This document shows positions 10,061 to 18,888 of a DNA stretch of 64,000 bases, piece after piece. Location: positions 4,652,501 to 4,716,500 of the forward strand of contig JAJFZO010000034.1 in the NCBI GenBank assembly GCA_021397835.1. Reading direction: 5' to 3'. Each line of letters opens with the position of its first letter. Positions within the stretch are counted from its first letter, which is position 1. Origin of the DNA: Moringa oleifera (lineage: Eukaryota; Streptophyta; Magnoliopsida; Brassicales; Moringaceae). The notes beneath the pieces are model-generated. The model saw only the letters and a program-made list of their open reading frames with translations. It did not search any database and was not told the origin of the DNA. The translations under genes and the position numbers were made by a program.

Positions 10061-10570
10061 AGGATCTCAGGCGATCTCAGGCTCCATTCGGAGTCCACAA
10101 AAAAAAAAAAAAAAAAACAAAAGACAGAAAAAGAAGAAGAAAAAGGAAGAAAAGAAAAAGAAATTTTTCTAACCTACTTTTCTTGCAGGGATAAGAACGA
10201 ACCACCAAGGCAAAAAGGCAATGGATCAGAAAGAATCCAAAGCCATCAAAAGAAGACAAAAGACAAGGGCACATGGCCAACCTTCACTCACTACTTTTCC
10301 TTTCTGGAAAAGAAAAGCTGAGTTGGCCCCTACCAGTCAAAAGAAGACAAGACTCCCCACTACCAAAGAAGATAAGAAGGAATCCTAACTACTCTTTTTT
10401 TCAAAAGAAAGATGAGTTGGCTTCCATCGAAGAAAGACAAGCCACCCCACTATCAAAAAAGAGCCTCCATCCACAAGGATTAACGACAACTCAAAAGGAA
10501 AATAGTTCCCATCCAAAGATGACAAGACCTCACCAGCAAAGGAAAAGAATAATCAAGAAGCTCTCCTCAC

Positions 10571-10579
10571 TATAAAAAG
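10571..10579 (+). promoter_or_regulatory. Viral TATA box, copy 2
   Basis: Identical TATAAAAAG in unit B, preceded by the same duplicated upstream region. Confidence 0.8.
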
Positions 10580-10861
10580 GGAACACATAGACACCCAGAG
10601 GCAGGCTTTTCATTAGGTTTTTCATTCAAGACTTCTCAACTTCAAGACAGCCATCCCAAATCTCCGAAGATCCTACAATCTTCGACAAATCCAAACCCCT
10701 TATCCAAAATATCCCAAACACCAAAAGCTCATAGTTTATGAGCAAATACTTTCTGTATTACAAGTTAGAAGATACTACCTGGCAACAGTTTTGTAAGATC
10801 TACTTTATACTTTTGTTTTCTAAGTTTGCAATATTGTGTCTTTTGTACTACATTTTGTTTT

Positions 10862-10867
10862 AATAAA
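10862..10867 (+). terminator. Viral poly(A) signal, copy 2
   Basis: AATAAA at the equivalent place in unit B, 6247 bp after the first. Confidence 0.75.
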
Positions 10868-10998
10868 TTTCAGTATTAATGTTTTGCTTCCCATTGTGCT
10901 TTTAATTCATTGTTTTATATCTTCTGTTATTCGTCTAGGTAGCCCCGTATACCGCTAGTCTAGTAGATCCATCCCACCTAGCCAGAGGGACCCGAAAA

Positions 10999-11010
10999 TG
11001 GTATCAGAGC
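10999..11010 (+). promoter_or_regulatory. tRNA-Met primer-binding site, copy 2
   Basis: Identical TGGTATCAGAGC motif exactly 6247 bp after the first site. It marks the start of the second complete genome unit. Confidence 0.93.
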
Positions 11011-11586
11011 CAAAGACTGGCACTGACGAATTGAACTAATAATTTTTATTCTATCTAAGATTTTAGTGATTGTTCTTTATTCACAACCTCCTAGAAGTAG
11101 TTTTAGCCGAAGATAACTGGTTAGTCCACTCAAGGAAACTGCTGGTGTTTTAAAGATAGTACGCCTAAACTGCTGGTGTTTTAAAGGTGGTGTGTTTACA
11201 CTGCTGGTGTTTTAAAGATAGTGTGCTGAAGACCAGAAAGCTAAGGTAAACCCGAAGTAAGACCCGAGGAGGGGCAGCAGGGTAAGTTAAGGCTAGAAGG
11301 TAGAAGCATCAAGCACTATCCAATCCGGTGTAGGCGCCAAACACTACCCAATCCGGGATAGGCACTAGTACTATCCAATCTGGGGACTGAGAGTGAACTT
11401 ATCAGTAACAATAGGTTAGAACTTTCTCATAGGACTCGTGGTTAAAGAAGAAATTACTAAAATTAAGGTTAGAATAGAATTATTATTAAATTCTGAATTG
11501 TCCATATTTGGTAAAGAAACTGTTTTCTCGTTCTCACTTGAATAGGAGGGAGAAGAGATATAGGACAAGTGGTACATAGGATACCA

Positions 11587-14500
11587 ATGGAAGATTATGA
11601 ATGTTATGAGTGTAGTTCTGAGTATTGTGATAATAGTTATGAATGTTGTAATCAAGAATATGATTACAGAGAAACTTGCGATGATTATGAAGATAATTGT
11701 CCAAGTACTAGTTATAAAGAGTATAGCCAGGAATACCAAGAAGATCTAGAAGATCAATACGATACAGAAAGTTTAGAACAAGAGTATCAACCCTACGGTC
11801 AAGACAGTTATTCTGGAATTAGATATCTATCTAAACCCAGAAAAATAGGAAAATTAGTTAGTGAAAAGCCTCACTACTCAAACCAGGACGACATCCTACT
11901 TCAAGCAATCAACAAACTCCTAGAAAAGGAATCCAAACCCAAATTCCAAATAGACAAAGATTTTCTCAGAACAGACTTCAACTCAGAAACAAACAGGCAA
12001 AAAAGAGAATGGTTTATGACCATCTTCTCAACAGAACGAAGAAGTCAAATTAGAGAGCAATATTACAAAGAAATGGAAGAAATACAAAAGAATATAGGAT
12101 TCTTCGAATGGTTTGAATCCTATACACAACAAAAGGGCATAGAATACCCCTTCAAAGCCCGACAAGAGGCCCTTAAGGCCAATGAAACCCAACAAGAGGC
12201 CCAAAAGGCCAAAGAAAAACAAAAAACTAGGAATAGAAAACCTAGTTCTCCAAAGATGGACTCTCCCCAAGAGCCCAGAATCCAAGAAATGGACTCTTCT
12301 CAAGAGTCTCAAAACCTTTACAAGAAACCCAAAAGTCAAGAAGATCATAAAGATCTGCAACAAGAATCAAGCCAAATGGAAGACCCACAAAACCTAACCC
12401 AAGATCAATCTGTCCAGATGGACAACAATCCAAGCCAAGACCAAGAAGACTATGAAAGCCTACATAGTCCAACCCAAGTCCAAACACAAGATAGCCAATC
12501 AATAGGGTATCCAGAAAACCCACTAAGTCAAGAATACTTAGATGACAACAGCCCAAAAGACAAAAAGGTTCAGAAGCCCATACTAGCAGCTGGTCCGACT
12601 CAGGAACAGTCAACTAGTCAAACAACCAAGGACGATTGTAAGGATAATCATGTCCGAACATTCGGTCCAACCCACATACTAGACCTTGCACTATACCTTG
12701 CACTATTCAAGAACAAGGCTAGTAACAAGGCCCAAGATGATCAAGTCATCCAAAGAGACCAAACTATTGGTCCAATCAAAAAGGATTCAACCCAGGAATT
12801 AGACAACAAAGAGTCTGAACTCTCAGTAGTCTATTCCAGGAACGAACCTCAAGAGCCTCTCCAGGAACTTAGGTACATCCTGGTAAAAGAACCCAAAACA
12901 GAAGGAATCCTTCCTTCAATAGTCAAACCAAACCTAGACATGAGCCCAATCCAAGAAAAGGCAAGATGGGATCTAATCATTCCAAAAGCCTTTCCAGACT
13001 TCCAAGATTTCCAATTAGCCAAGGATCTATTTAGATCACCAAACCAAATAAACTTGATTCGATCAAGTAGATCGACCCAAGTTAGAATTCAAGACTTATA
13101 TTCAGAAATCAATAGGCTCAAGACTCAAATAAGTCAAAATCTGAAAGACAGTCGGATACAAATCCAAAAGTGGTATGTCCAAGCCACACTGGTAATTAAT
13201 GATGATTTTCATTTGATTACCATAGCCCTTGTAGACTCAGGAGCTGATCAAAACTGTATACAAGAAGGGTTGATCCCAACCCAATATTATGAAAAAACAA
13301 CAGAAAGGCTTTACGGAGCCAATGGAGTAGAACTCCAAGTCAAGTTCAAACTTACAAGAGTCAAAATATGCAATAATGGATATTGCATCAAAACCCCTTT
13401 CATCCTAGTTCAAGATTTACAACAAGGACTGATATTAGGAAATCCATTCCTCACAAAAATATATCCTTTCTCAGTAGATCAGGAAGGGATATCTACAACC
13501 ATACTAGGAGAACATGTCAAGTTCAAGTTCATCAAACAAGTCCAAAACAGAGAATTAGCAAGACTTCAGGAAATTCCTGAAATTCAAAACAAACAGAAAC
13601 AAATTAGGTGTCTTCATGAGGAGATACAATACCAAAAGATAGAAGAACAACTAGCAAAACAAACAGTCCAGAATAGAATCAAAGACATAGAAACAAAACT
13701 TCAAAAAGAAGTATGTGCAGAAATACCCAATGCCTTTTGGAGTAGAGACACCCATAAGGTAACCCTGCCATACGAACCAGACTTTAGAGAAAGTCAAATC
13801 CCAACCAAAGCTAGACCAATACAAATGAATCAAGAACACTTAGAGTACTGCAAAAAAGAAATACAAGAGTTATTAGACAAAGGATTAATTAGACCAAGCA
13901 AATCTCCATGGAGCTGTGCTGCTTTTTATGTCTATAAAAATGCAGAAATAGAGAGAGGAGCTCCAAGGCTAGTTATAAACTACAAACCCCTCAACAAAGC
14001 ACTCAAATGGATTAGATATCCAATACCAAACAAGAGAGACCTGATTAACAGGTTATACAAAGCCAAAATTTTTTCAAAATTTGACATGAAGTCAGGATAC
14101 TGGCAAATACAAATAGAGGAACAAGACAAATACAAAACAGCTTTCAATGTACCCTTTGGGCAATACGAATGGAACGTAATGCCTTTTGGACTCAAAAATG
14201 CCCCATCAGAATTCCAAAACATCATGAATGAGATCTTCAATGATTATGTCTCATTCACAATAGTTTACATAGATGGTGTATTGATCTTTTCGGAGTCAAT
14301 AGATCAACATTTCAAACAATTAAAAATCTTCTCAAACATCATCAAAAGAAAAGGATTAGTTATATCTTCAAAAAAGATGAAGATATTCCAAACCAAGGTT
14401 AGATTCCTAGGATTTGAAATATCCCAAGGAACCATTACCCCAATATCTCGTTCTATTGAATTTGCTGACAAATTCCCAGACGAGATCAAAGACAAAACTC

Positions 14501-15111
14501 AACTCCAAAGGTTTCTAGGGTGTCTGAATTATATCTCAGACTTTATCCCTAACCTGAGGCAAATCAGCAAACCCCTATTCCAAAGGATTAGAAAGAATCC
14601 CCAAAACAAAGAGTGGACACCACAAATGACAGAAATAGTCAAAACCCTAAAGGCCAAGGCTAAGTCATTGCCTTCCTTAGGAATTCCCAATCCTGAGGCA
14701 CCTCTAACTGTGCAGACAGATGCCTCTGAACAAGGATACGGAGGTATCCTCATCCAACAAATAAAAAACAAAGATCAAATAGTCAGATACCAATCAGGGA
14801 TATGGAATCCCACTCAAGAGAATTACTCAACAGTCAAAAAAGAAATTTTAGCCATAGTATTATGTATTTCAAAATTTCAAGATGATCTATACAACAAGAA
14901 ATTCTTGTTAAAAATAGATTGCAAATCTGCAAAAGAAATTTTGCAAAAAGATGTTCAAAATTTAGTTTCAAAACAAATATTTGCAAGATGGCAAGCACTA
15001 CTTTCTGCTTTTGACTTCGATATAGAATTCATCAAAGGAAGTACAAATTTTATTCCTGATTTTCTCACCCGTGAATTCTTGCAGGGGAAAGTCAAGAAAA
15101 AACAATCATGA
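11587..15111 (+). CDS. Viral ORF1 polyprotein, copy 3 (1174 aa)
   Basis: It encodes the same protein as copy 2, with the same domain order: Cys-rich acidic N-terminus, disordered middle, protease, reverse transcriptase, RNase H. The reverse transcriptase again reads YIDG (GGT at 14275-14277). The TGA at 15109-15111 overlaps the ATG of ORF2 as ATGA, an arrangement that suits translational coupling. Of the three copies it is the only one followed by an unbroken ORF2. Complete identity over 3.5 kb argues for recent duplication or homogenisation. Confidence 0.93.
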   Translation: MEDYECYECSSEYCDNSYECCNQEYDYRETCDDYEDNCPSTSYKEYSQEYQEDLEDQYDTESLEQEYQPYGQDSYSGIRYLSKPRKIGKLVSEKPHYSNQDDILLQAINKLLEKESKPKFQIDKDFLRTDFNSETNRQKREWFMTIFSTERRSQIREQYYKEMEEIQKNIGFFEWFESYTQQKGIEYPFKARQEALKANETQQEAQKAKEKQKTRNRKPSSPKMDSPQEPRIQEMDSSQESQNLYKKPKSQEDHKDLQQESSQMEDPQNLTQDQSVQMDNNPSQDQEDYESLHSPTQVQTQDSQSIGYPENPLSQEYLDDNSPKDKKVQKPILAAGPTQEQSTSQTTKDDCKDNHVRTFGPTHILDLALYLALFKNKASNKAQDDQVIQRDQTIGPIKKDSTQELDNKESELSVVYSRNEPQEPLQELRYILVKEPKTEGILPSIVKPNLDMSPIQEKARWDLIIPKAFPDFQDFQLAKDLFRSPNQINLIRSSRSTQVRIQDLYSEINRLKTQISQNLKDSRIQIQKWYVQATLVINDDFHLITIALVDSGADQNCIQEGLIPTQYYEKTTERLYGANGVELQVKFKLTRVKICNNGYCIKTPFILVQDLQQGLILGNPFLTKIYPFSVDQEGISTTILGEHVKFKFIKQVQNRELARLQEIPEIQNKQKQIRCLHEEIQYQKIEEQLAKQTVQNRIKDIETKLQKEVCAEIPNAFWSRDTHKVTLPYEPDFRESQIPTKARPIQMNQEHLEYCKKEIQELLDKGLIRPSKSPWSCAAFYVYKNAEIERGAPRLVINYKPLNKALKWIRYPIPNKRDLINRLYKAKIFSKFDMKSGYWQIQIEEQDKYKTAFNVPFGQYEWNVMPFGLKNAPSEFQNIMNEIFNDYVSFTIVYIDGVLIFSESIDQHFKQLKIFSNIIKRKGLVISSKKMKIFQTKVRFLGFEISQGTITPISRSIEFADKFPDEIKDKTQLQRFLGCLNYISDFIPNLRQISKPLFQRIRKNPQNKEWTPQMTEIVKTLKAKAKSLPSLGIPNPEAPLTVQTDASEQGYGGILIQQIKNKDQIVRYQSGIWNPTQENYSTVKKEILAIVLCISKFQDDLYNKKFLLKIDCKSAKEILQKDVQNLVSKQIFARWQALLSAFDFDIEFIKGSTNFIPDFLTREFLQGKVKKKQS

Positions 15112-16307
15112 GTACCCCCACCAAACCTCCTAAATCAAAGGGCAAAACAAAACAAAATTCACCAACTACCCCACAATCTTATGCAATGACAAGTCAAGCC
15201 AAAACCCCAAAACCACAAAGCCCTGTCAAACTAGCAACAAATTCTTTTGCTCCACTAGACCCCTATTATGCAGGAGTACTAGTCCAACCCAGCCAATATC
15301 AAGCCCAGACCAGTCATGCTAATCAAGCTCTAATCCAATATAGCCCAACAACCCAAAAACATGACGCCCAATATATCACCAAAGAATTCCTGCTTCCCCT
15401 TTGCTATACAGACATTTCTGCAGGAGTTGACGAAGACAGCATCTCACTGTCTCAACTACTCAAACGCACTTTCCTTCCAAATTTCCACTACATCACAGAC
15501 AACCCTCAAAAAACCCAAAGGTTTTATGAATTCATCTTAGTGGATACCCAGTCTGCTGAGATTACCCACACAGAAGACCAGACAGACCCATCCAAAATAG
15601 CCTATTCAAAATGCCGCATCAAGAAGGTTATCACAGAAAAACAATGGGATCAAAGCCCATTCACATCCAAACACTTTTCCCAAAGATTCATCCCCCAATC
15701 TTTCAATTACCAAGACTACAAAGATGCCTGGTGTAGAGCATTCCTCATCAGGAATACTACCCACTCCTGGTTCTTTCATTTTGAAAAAAGATCATCCAGA
15801 TCATTCCCAAACTGGTTTTCAGAATGGTGGTATTATATGGGAAGCTCTCCCGAAATACTACCCCCAACTGTCCTTCAAAGTTATGAAGAGTTTGCCAAAT
15901 CGGTCAAATTCCCAGACAATATCAAATTCCTCATGTTTTCAAATATCTTCTCAATACCTTGGATATTCTGTTGGGATTACAGGATAGCACAGGTACTCCC
16001 TGTCCCACTCAATCAAAACTTAGCCAGACAACATCGCATCAAATGGCGGAAATCCTTCCACTCCCCTGATGCTGAACTACCTCAAGTCATGTTTTGGCTC
16101 TCCACCAACCCTGACAAACTAATCCAGCCAATCCAACAGTCAATCAACATATCTGCTCAAACCAGCCCATCTACCATATCCAAGAAAGATTACAGACGAC
16201 AACTCCAACAAGCCCTCTCCCAACTGGGCAGTGACTCAGAAGAAGAGGAAGATGAAGTCCAAGACCCCTTTGGGGGCCCACTGGCACAAGATCCTTTTGA
16301 ACTATAA
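15108..16307 (+). CDS. Viral ORF2, intact copy (399 aa, unknown function)
   Basis: This is the only complete ORF2 in the window. The N-terminus (about 1-55) is rich in Lys, Pro, Thr and Gln. Residues about 85-330 form a folded-looking, aromatic-rich region with Trp motifs such as FPNWFSEWWYY and IPWIFCWDYRI. The C-terminus is acidic (SDSEEEEDE). I see no transmembrane segment, zinc knuckle or enzyme motif. Second ORFs of unknown function follow the polyprotein in some endogenous caulimovirids. It begins with a 4-nt overlap with ORF1, and a splice-acceptor-like TTGCAG ends 23 nt upstream of its ATG. A capsid or transactivator role is possible, but nothing visible proves either. Confidence 0.85.
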   Translation: MSTPTKPPKSKGKTKQNSPTTPQSYAMTSQAKTPKPQSPVKLATNSFAPLDPYYAGVLVQPSQYQAQTSHANQALIQYSPTTQKHDAQYITKEFLLPLCYTDISAGVDEDSISLSQLLKRTFLPNFHYITDNPQKTQRFYEFILVDTQSAEITHTEDQTDPSKIAYSKCRIKKVITEKQWDQSPFTSKHFSQRFIPQSFNYQDYKDAWCRAFLIRNTTHSWFFHFEKRSSRSFPNWFSEWWYYMGSSPEILPPTVLQSYEEFAKSVKFPDNIKFLMFSNIFSIPWIFCWDYRIAQVLPVPLNQNLARQHRIKWRKSFHSPDAELPQVMFWLSTNPDKLIQPIQQSINISAQTSPSTISKKDYRRQLQQALSQLGSDSEEEEDEVQDPFGGPLAQDPFEL

Positions 16308-16809
16308 AGGATCTCAGGCGATCTCAGGCTCCATTCGGAGTCCACAAAAAAAAAAACAAAAAGACAGAAAAAGAAGAAGAAAAGGAAGAAAAGAAAAAGA
16401 AATTTTTCTAACATACTTTTCTTGCAGGGATAAGAATGAACCACCAAAGCAAAAAGGCAATGAATCAGAAAGAATCCAAAGCCATCAAAAGAAGACAAAA
16501 GACAAGGGCACATGGCCAACCTTCACTCACTACTTTTCCTTTCTGGAAAAGAAAAGCTGAGTTGGTCCCTACCAGTCAAAAGAAGACAAGACTCCCCACT
16601 ACCAAAGAAGATAAGAAGGAATCCTAACTACTCTTTTTTTCAAAAGAAAGATGAGTTGGCTTCCATCGAAGAAAGACAAGCCACCCCACTATCAAAAAAG
16701 AGCCTCCATCCACAAGGATTAACGACAACTCAAAAGGAAAATAGTTCCCATCCAAAGATGATAAGACCTCACCAGCAAAGGAAAAGAATAATCAAGAAGC
16801 TCTCCTCAC

Positions 16810-16818
16810 TATAAAAAG
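16810..16818 (+). promoter_or_regulatory. Viral TATA box, copy 3
   Basis: Same TATA box in unit C. A transcript from here would read through the truncated fourth leader into the inverted element and would be antisense to the 356-aa ORF. Confidence 0.8.
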
Positions 16819-17100
16819 GGAACACATAGACACCCAGAGGCAGGCTTTTCATTAGGTTTTTCATTCAAGACTTCTCAACTTCAAGACAGCCATCCCAAAT
16901 CTCCGAAGATCCTACAATCTTCGACAAATCCAAACCCCTTATCCAAAATATCCCAAACACCAAAAGCTCATAGTTTATGAGCAAATACTTTCTGTATTAC
17001 AAGTTAGAAGATACTACCTGGCAACAGTTTTGTAAGATCTACTTTATACTTTTGTTTTCTAAGTTTGTAATATTGTGTCTTTTGTACTACATTTTGTTTT

Positions 17101-17106
17101 AATAAA
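17101..17106 (+). terminator. Viral poly(A) signal, copy 3
   Basis: AATAAA at the equivalent place in unit C. It would end array transcripts before the inverted junction. Confidence 0.75.
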
Positions 17107-17237
17107 TTTCAGTATTAATGTTTTGCTTCCCATTGTGCTTTTAATTCATTGTTTTATATCTTCTGTTATTCGTCTAGATAGCCTCGTATACCGCTAGTCT
17201 AGTAGATCCATCCCACCTAGCCAGAGGGACCCGAAAA

Positions 17238-17249
17238 TGGTATCAGAGC
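17238..17249 (+). promoter_or_regulatory. tRNA-Met primer-binding site, copy 3
   Basis: Same motif, 6239 bp after the previous one. It belongs to the truncated fourth unit, which breaks 315 bp from the start of this site. Confidence 0.93.
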
Positions 17250-17553
17250 CAAAGACTAGCACTGACGAATTGAACTAATAATTTTTATTCTATCTAAGAT
17301 TTTAGTGATTGTTCTTTGTTCACAACCTCCTAGAAGTAGTTTTAGCCGAAGATAACTGGTTAGTCCACTCAAGGAAACTGCTAGTGTTTTAAAGATAGTA
17401 CGCCTAAACTGTTGGTGTTTTAAAGGTGGTGTGTTTACACTGCTGGTGTTTTAAAGATAGTGTGTTGAAGACCAGAAAGCTAAGGTAAACCCGAAGTAAG
17501 ACCCGAGGAGGGGCAGCAGGGTAAGTTAAGGCTAGAAGGTAGAAGCATCAAGG

Positions 17554-18624
17554 TTATCTTGGATTGTTGATTTCATGGAATTCCTGGGGAGGTTGGGCCA
17601 GGAACATGTCTGGTGAGGCCGATAGAAAGATTTGGTGTTGGGCTGGTGTTTCGGTAAGGCCATGGGTTTGTGGTATGGTTGAGACTATCTTGATTGGTCC
17701 TGGATTGGGTTGACCATACTCGAGGGCCATTTGGAATCTGGTTCCAAAGTGTCTAAGTTGGAGGGTATTTGTGATAATGAGCTGGTCAAGCATACCATGC
17801 TCATAGAGTTGAATGATTTGGGATGAAAACAGGTTGGTCTCAAAACAGTTAATCCTGGCTTTGAGAAGACCTGATTGGTTGGAGTTTGGATAGTAATAGG
17901 GTTCTTGGACAATTGTAACCCCATTAACTGGTATTTGTTTGGTGAAGATTTGAAAAAGAAGGTTTTGTAGCCAGATTAGTTTTTTGATAAACAAAGTCTG
18001 GCAATGTTGGGCTATAATGGGCTGGAGTCCTGGTTCGATATCGAACAAGGGTTTGAGTGTGTCATGGGTTTTGAGTTTGAGTCTCACTTGGAGGGCCTCA
18101 TTGGTTCTGTTTGGAGGTATGGATCGTATTTGTCTGGATCTTAGTGAGGAATTCTCTAAGATCAACTGATTGATTTGATTTTGAAGTTGGTTGACTTGTT
18201 GGGTGGCTTGATCCCACTGGGTTATGAACCAAGTAAAGGATTCACTTTGGCTGGATAGCTGGCTTTTGATTTGGGGTAAGAGGGCTTTGGCTCTTTGGAG
18301 TTTTCTGATAAGCCGTTGATTGTCCTGCAAAATTGAGAAAACATAGTCATCTGTATGACCAGATGATCTTTGGTTAGATGTTTGAATGTTCTGCTCATGG
18401 AAATAATAGGCTAAGGCATTAAGACTGGTTAGCCTGTTTTGAATGATTTTGCTATTCCAAAGGTGGTCTAGCAAGCATTGTTGATTTGGGTGAATAGAAG
18501 TGTTTGGTGGTAATCTAAAAGCCCTTGGGTCATAATTTGGAAAGGTTTGGAATTGAAATGGGCCATATTGGTGCATGGGTTGGATTTCGTCTTGATCTTG
18601 ACTGTGTCTACTGCTGGATGCCAT
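17554..18624 (-). CDS. 356-aa viral-associated ORF, unknown function
   Basis: The ATG is at 18624 (GCAG|ATGGCATCC) and the TAA stop at 17556-17554 touches the array junction. The N-terminus is Gln/Pro/Phe-rich. Residues about 95-165 are predicted coiled coil, with repeated Leu/Gln heptads and many QxxNQLxxQINQL patterns. The C-terminal half is mixed and hydrophobic. I recognise no enzyme motif, zinc knuckle or membrane segment. It starts 21 nt after the end of a protease reading frame, just as ORF2 follows the polyprotein in the array, and it is open over its whole length. A virion-associated or structural role would fit a coiled-coil protein, but this is inference. Confidence 0.75.
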   Translation of the reverse strand: MASSSRHSQDQDEIQPMHQYGPFQFQTFPNYDPRAFRLPPNTSIHPNQQCLLDHLWNSKIIQNRLTSLNALAYYFHEQNIQTSNQRSSGHTDDYVFSILQDNQRLIRKLQRAKALLPQIKSQLSSQSESFTWFITQWDQATQQVNQLQNQINQLILENSSLRSRQIRSIPPNRTNEALQVRLKLKTHDTLKPLFDIEPGLQPIIAQHCQTLFIKKLIWLQNLLFQIFTKQIPVNGVTIVQEPYYYPNSNQSGLLKARINCFETNLFSSQIIQLYEHGMLDQLIITNTLQLRHFGTRFQMALEYGQPNPGPIKIVSTIPQTHGLTETPAQHQIFLSASPDMFLAQPPQEFHEINNPR

Positions 18625-18645
18625 CTGCAAAACAGCAAATTTGAT

Positions 18646-18888
18646 TCAGATAAAATTGAATGATATGTTAGATGTTTTGAAATGAATGCCATGTATGTCT
18701 ACCCGAAAGGGGTAAATTTTTGATAAAAATGGAGTTCCTAAGATAACTCCTTGTTGGATATCTTTGACGAGGATGAAATCAGTCTAGATTTCTACCTCCT
18801 TTTGCATGAGTTTGGTTTTTGTGAGCTTGAACCTGGTTGATAGTCTCTGGCCATTGGCACCACATAGTCTTTCTCTAGTGGGCTCAAT
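18646..18888 (-). pseudogene. Aspartic protease C-terminal fragment of second element
   Basis: Reading minus from 18888, about 80 codons align with residues after the DSGA box of the array protease, including RLCGANG, TDFILV, QQGVILGTPFLSKIYPF and a final NFI. There is one internal TAG (18884-18886 region excluded; the stop lies at 18784-18786), and the frame ends with TGA at 18646-18648. In the array the protease runs on into reverse transcriptase; here it ends. The active-site part is missing upstream of 18888. Confidence 0.8.

Larger units (their letters stand above)
4752..10998 (+). repeat. Complete viral unit B (6247 bp, numbered from primer site)
   Basis: This is one full genome length from primer-binding site to primer-binding site. 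It contains leader, ORF1 (5340-8864), broken ORF2 (8861-10060), polypurine tract, promoter and poly(A) signal. At 6.2 kb it is shorter than the 7-9 kb usual for the family, which fits the absence of recognisable movement and coat protein regions. Confidence 0.9.
10999..17237 (+). repeat. Complete viral unit C (6239 bp)
   Basis: This is the second complete genome length. ORF1 (11587-15111) translates identically to unit B. ORF2 (15108-16307) is open throughout. From about 15515 onward unit C carries clustered differences from the other units, including an 8-nt shorter A run at 16346-16356. After this unit only 315 bp of a further leader remain before the array breaks at 17552. Confidence 0.9.
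1..17552 (+). mobile_element. Tandem array of an endogenous caulimovirid (pararetrovirus)
   Basis: The same sequence recurs head to tail with a period of exactly 6247 bp: ORF2 starts at 2614, 8861 and 15108, and primer sites lie at 4752 and 10999. The third primer site is at 17238, 8 bp early because a poly-A run has 11 instead of 19 A. Copies 1 and 2 differ at only a handful of sites, and copy 3 differs in patches. Protease, reverse transcriptase and RNase H in one polyprotein, a tRNA-Met primer site, and no integrase or LTRs identify Caulimoviridae. The genus is uncertain; a florendovirus-like or undescribed lineage is possible. The repeats could be an integrated replication concatemer or the result of later unequal crossing-over. 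Confidence 0.95.
17553..18888 (-). mobile_element. Inverted fragment of a second, related pararetroviral element
   Basis: At 17552/17553 sequence continuity with the array ends and minus-strand coding begins. The segment carries the C-terminal part of a protease clearly homologous to the array protease but divergent (for example RLCGANG versus RLYGANG, and GVILGTPFLSKIYPF versus GLILGNPFLTKIYPF), then a stop and a 356-aa ORF absent from the array. Beyond 18888 the similarity stops in AT-rich DNA. It may be a piece of another genome component, another virus of the same group, or a rearranged copy. Confidence 0.8.

Noticed and set aside
1..17552. LTR retrotransposon array
   Set aside because: There is no integrase, no terminal repeats with TG...CA ends, and the unit repeats as a circular-genome-length monomer with promoter and poly(A) signal before the primer site, as in pararetroviruses.
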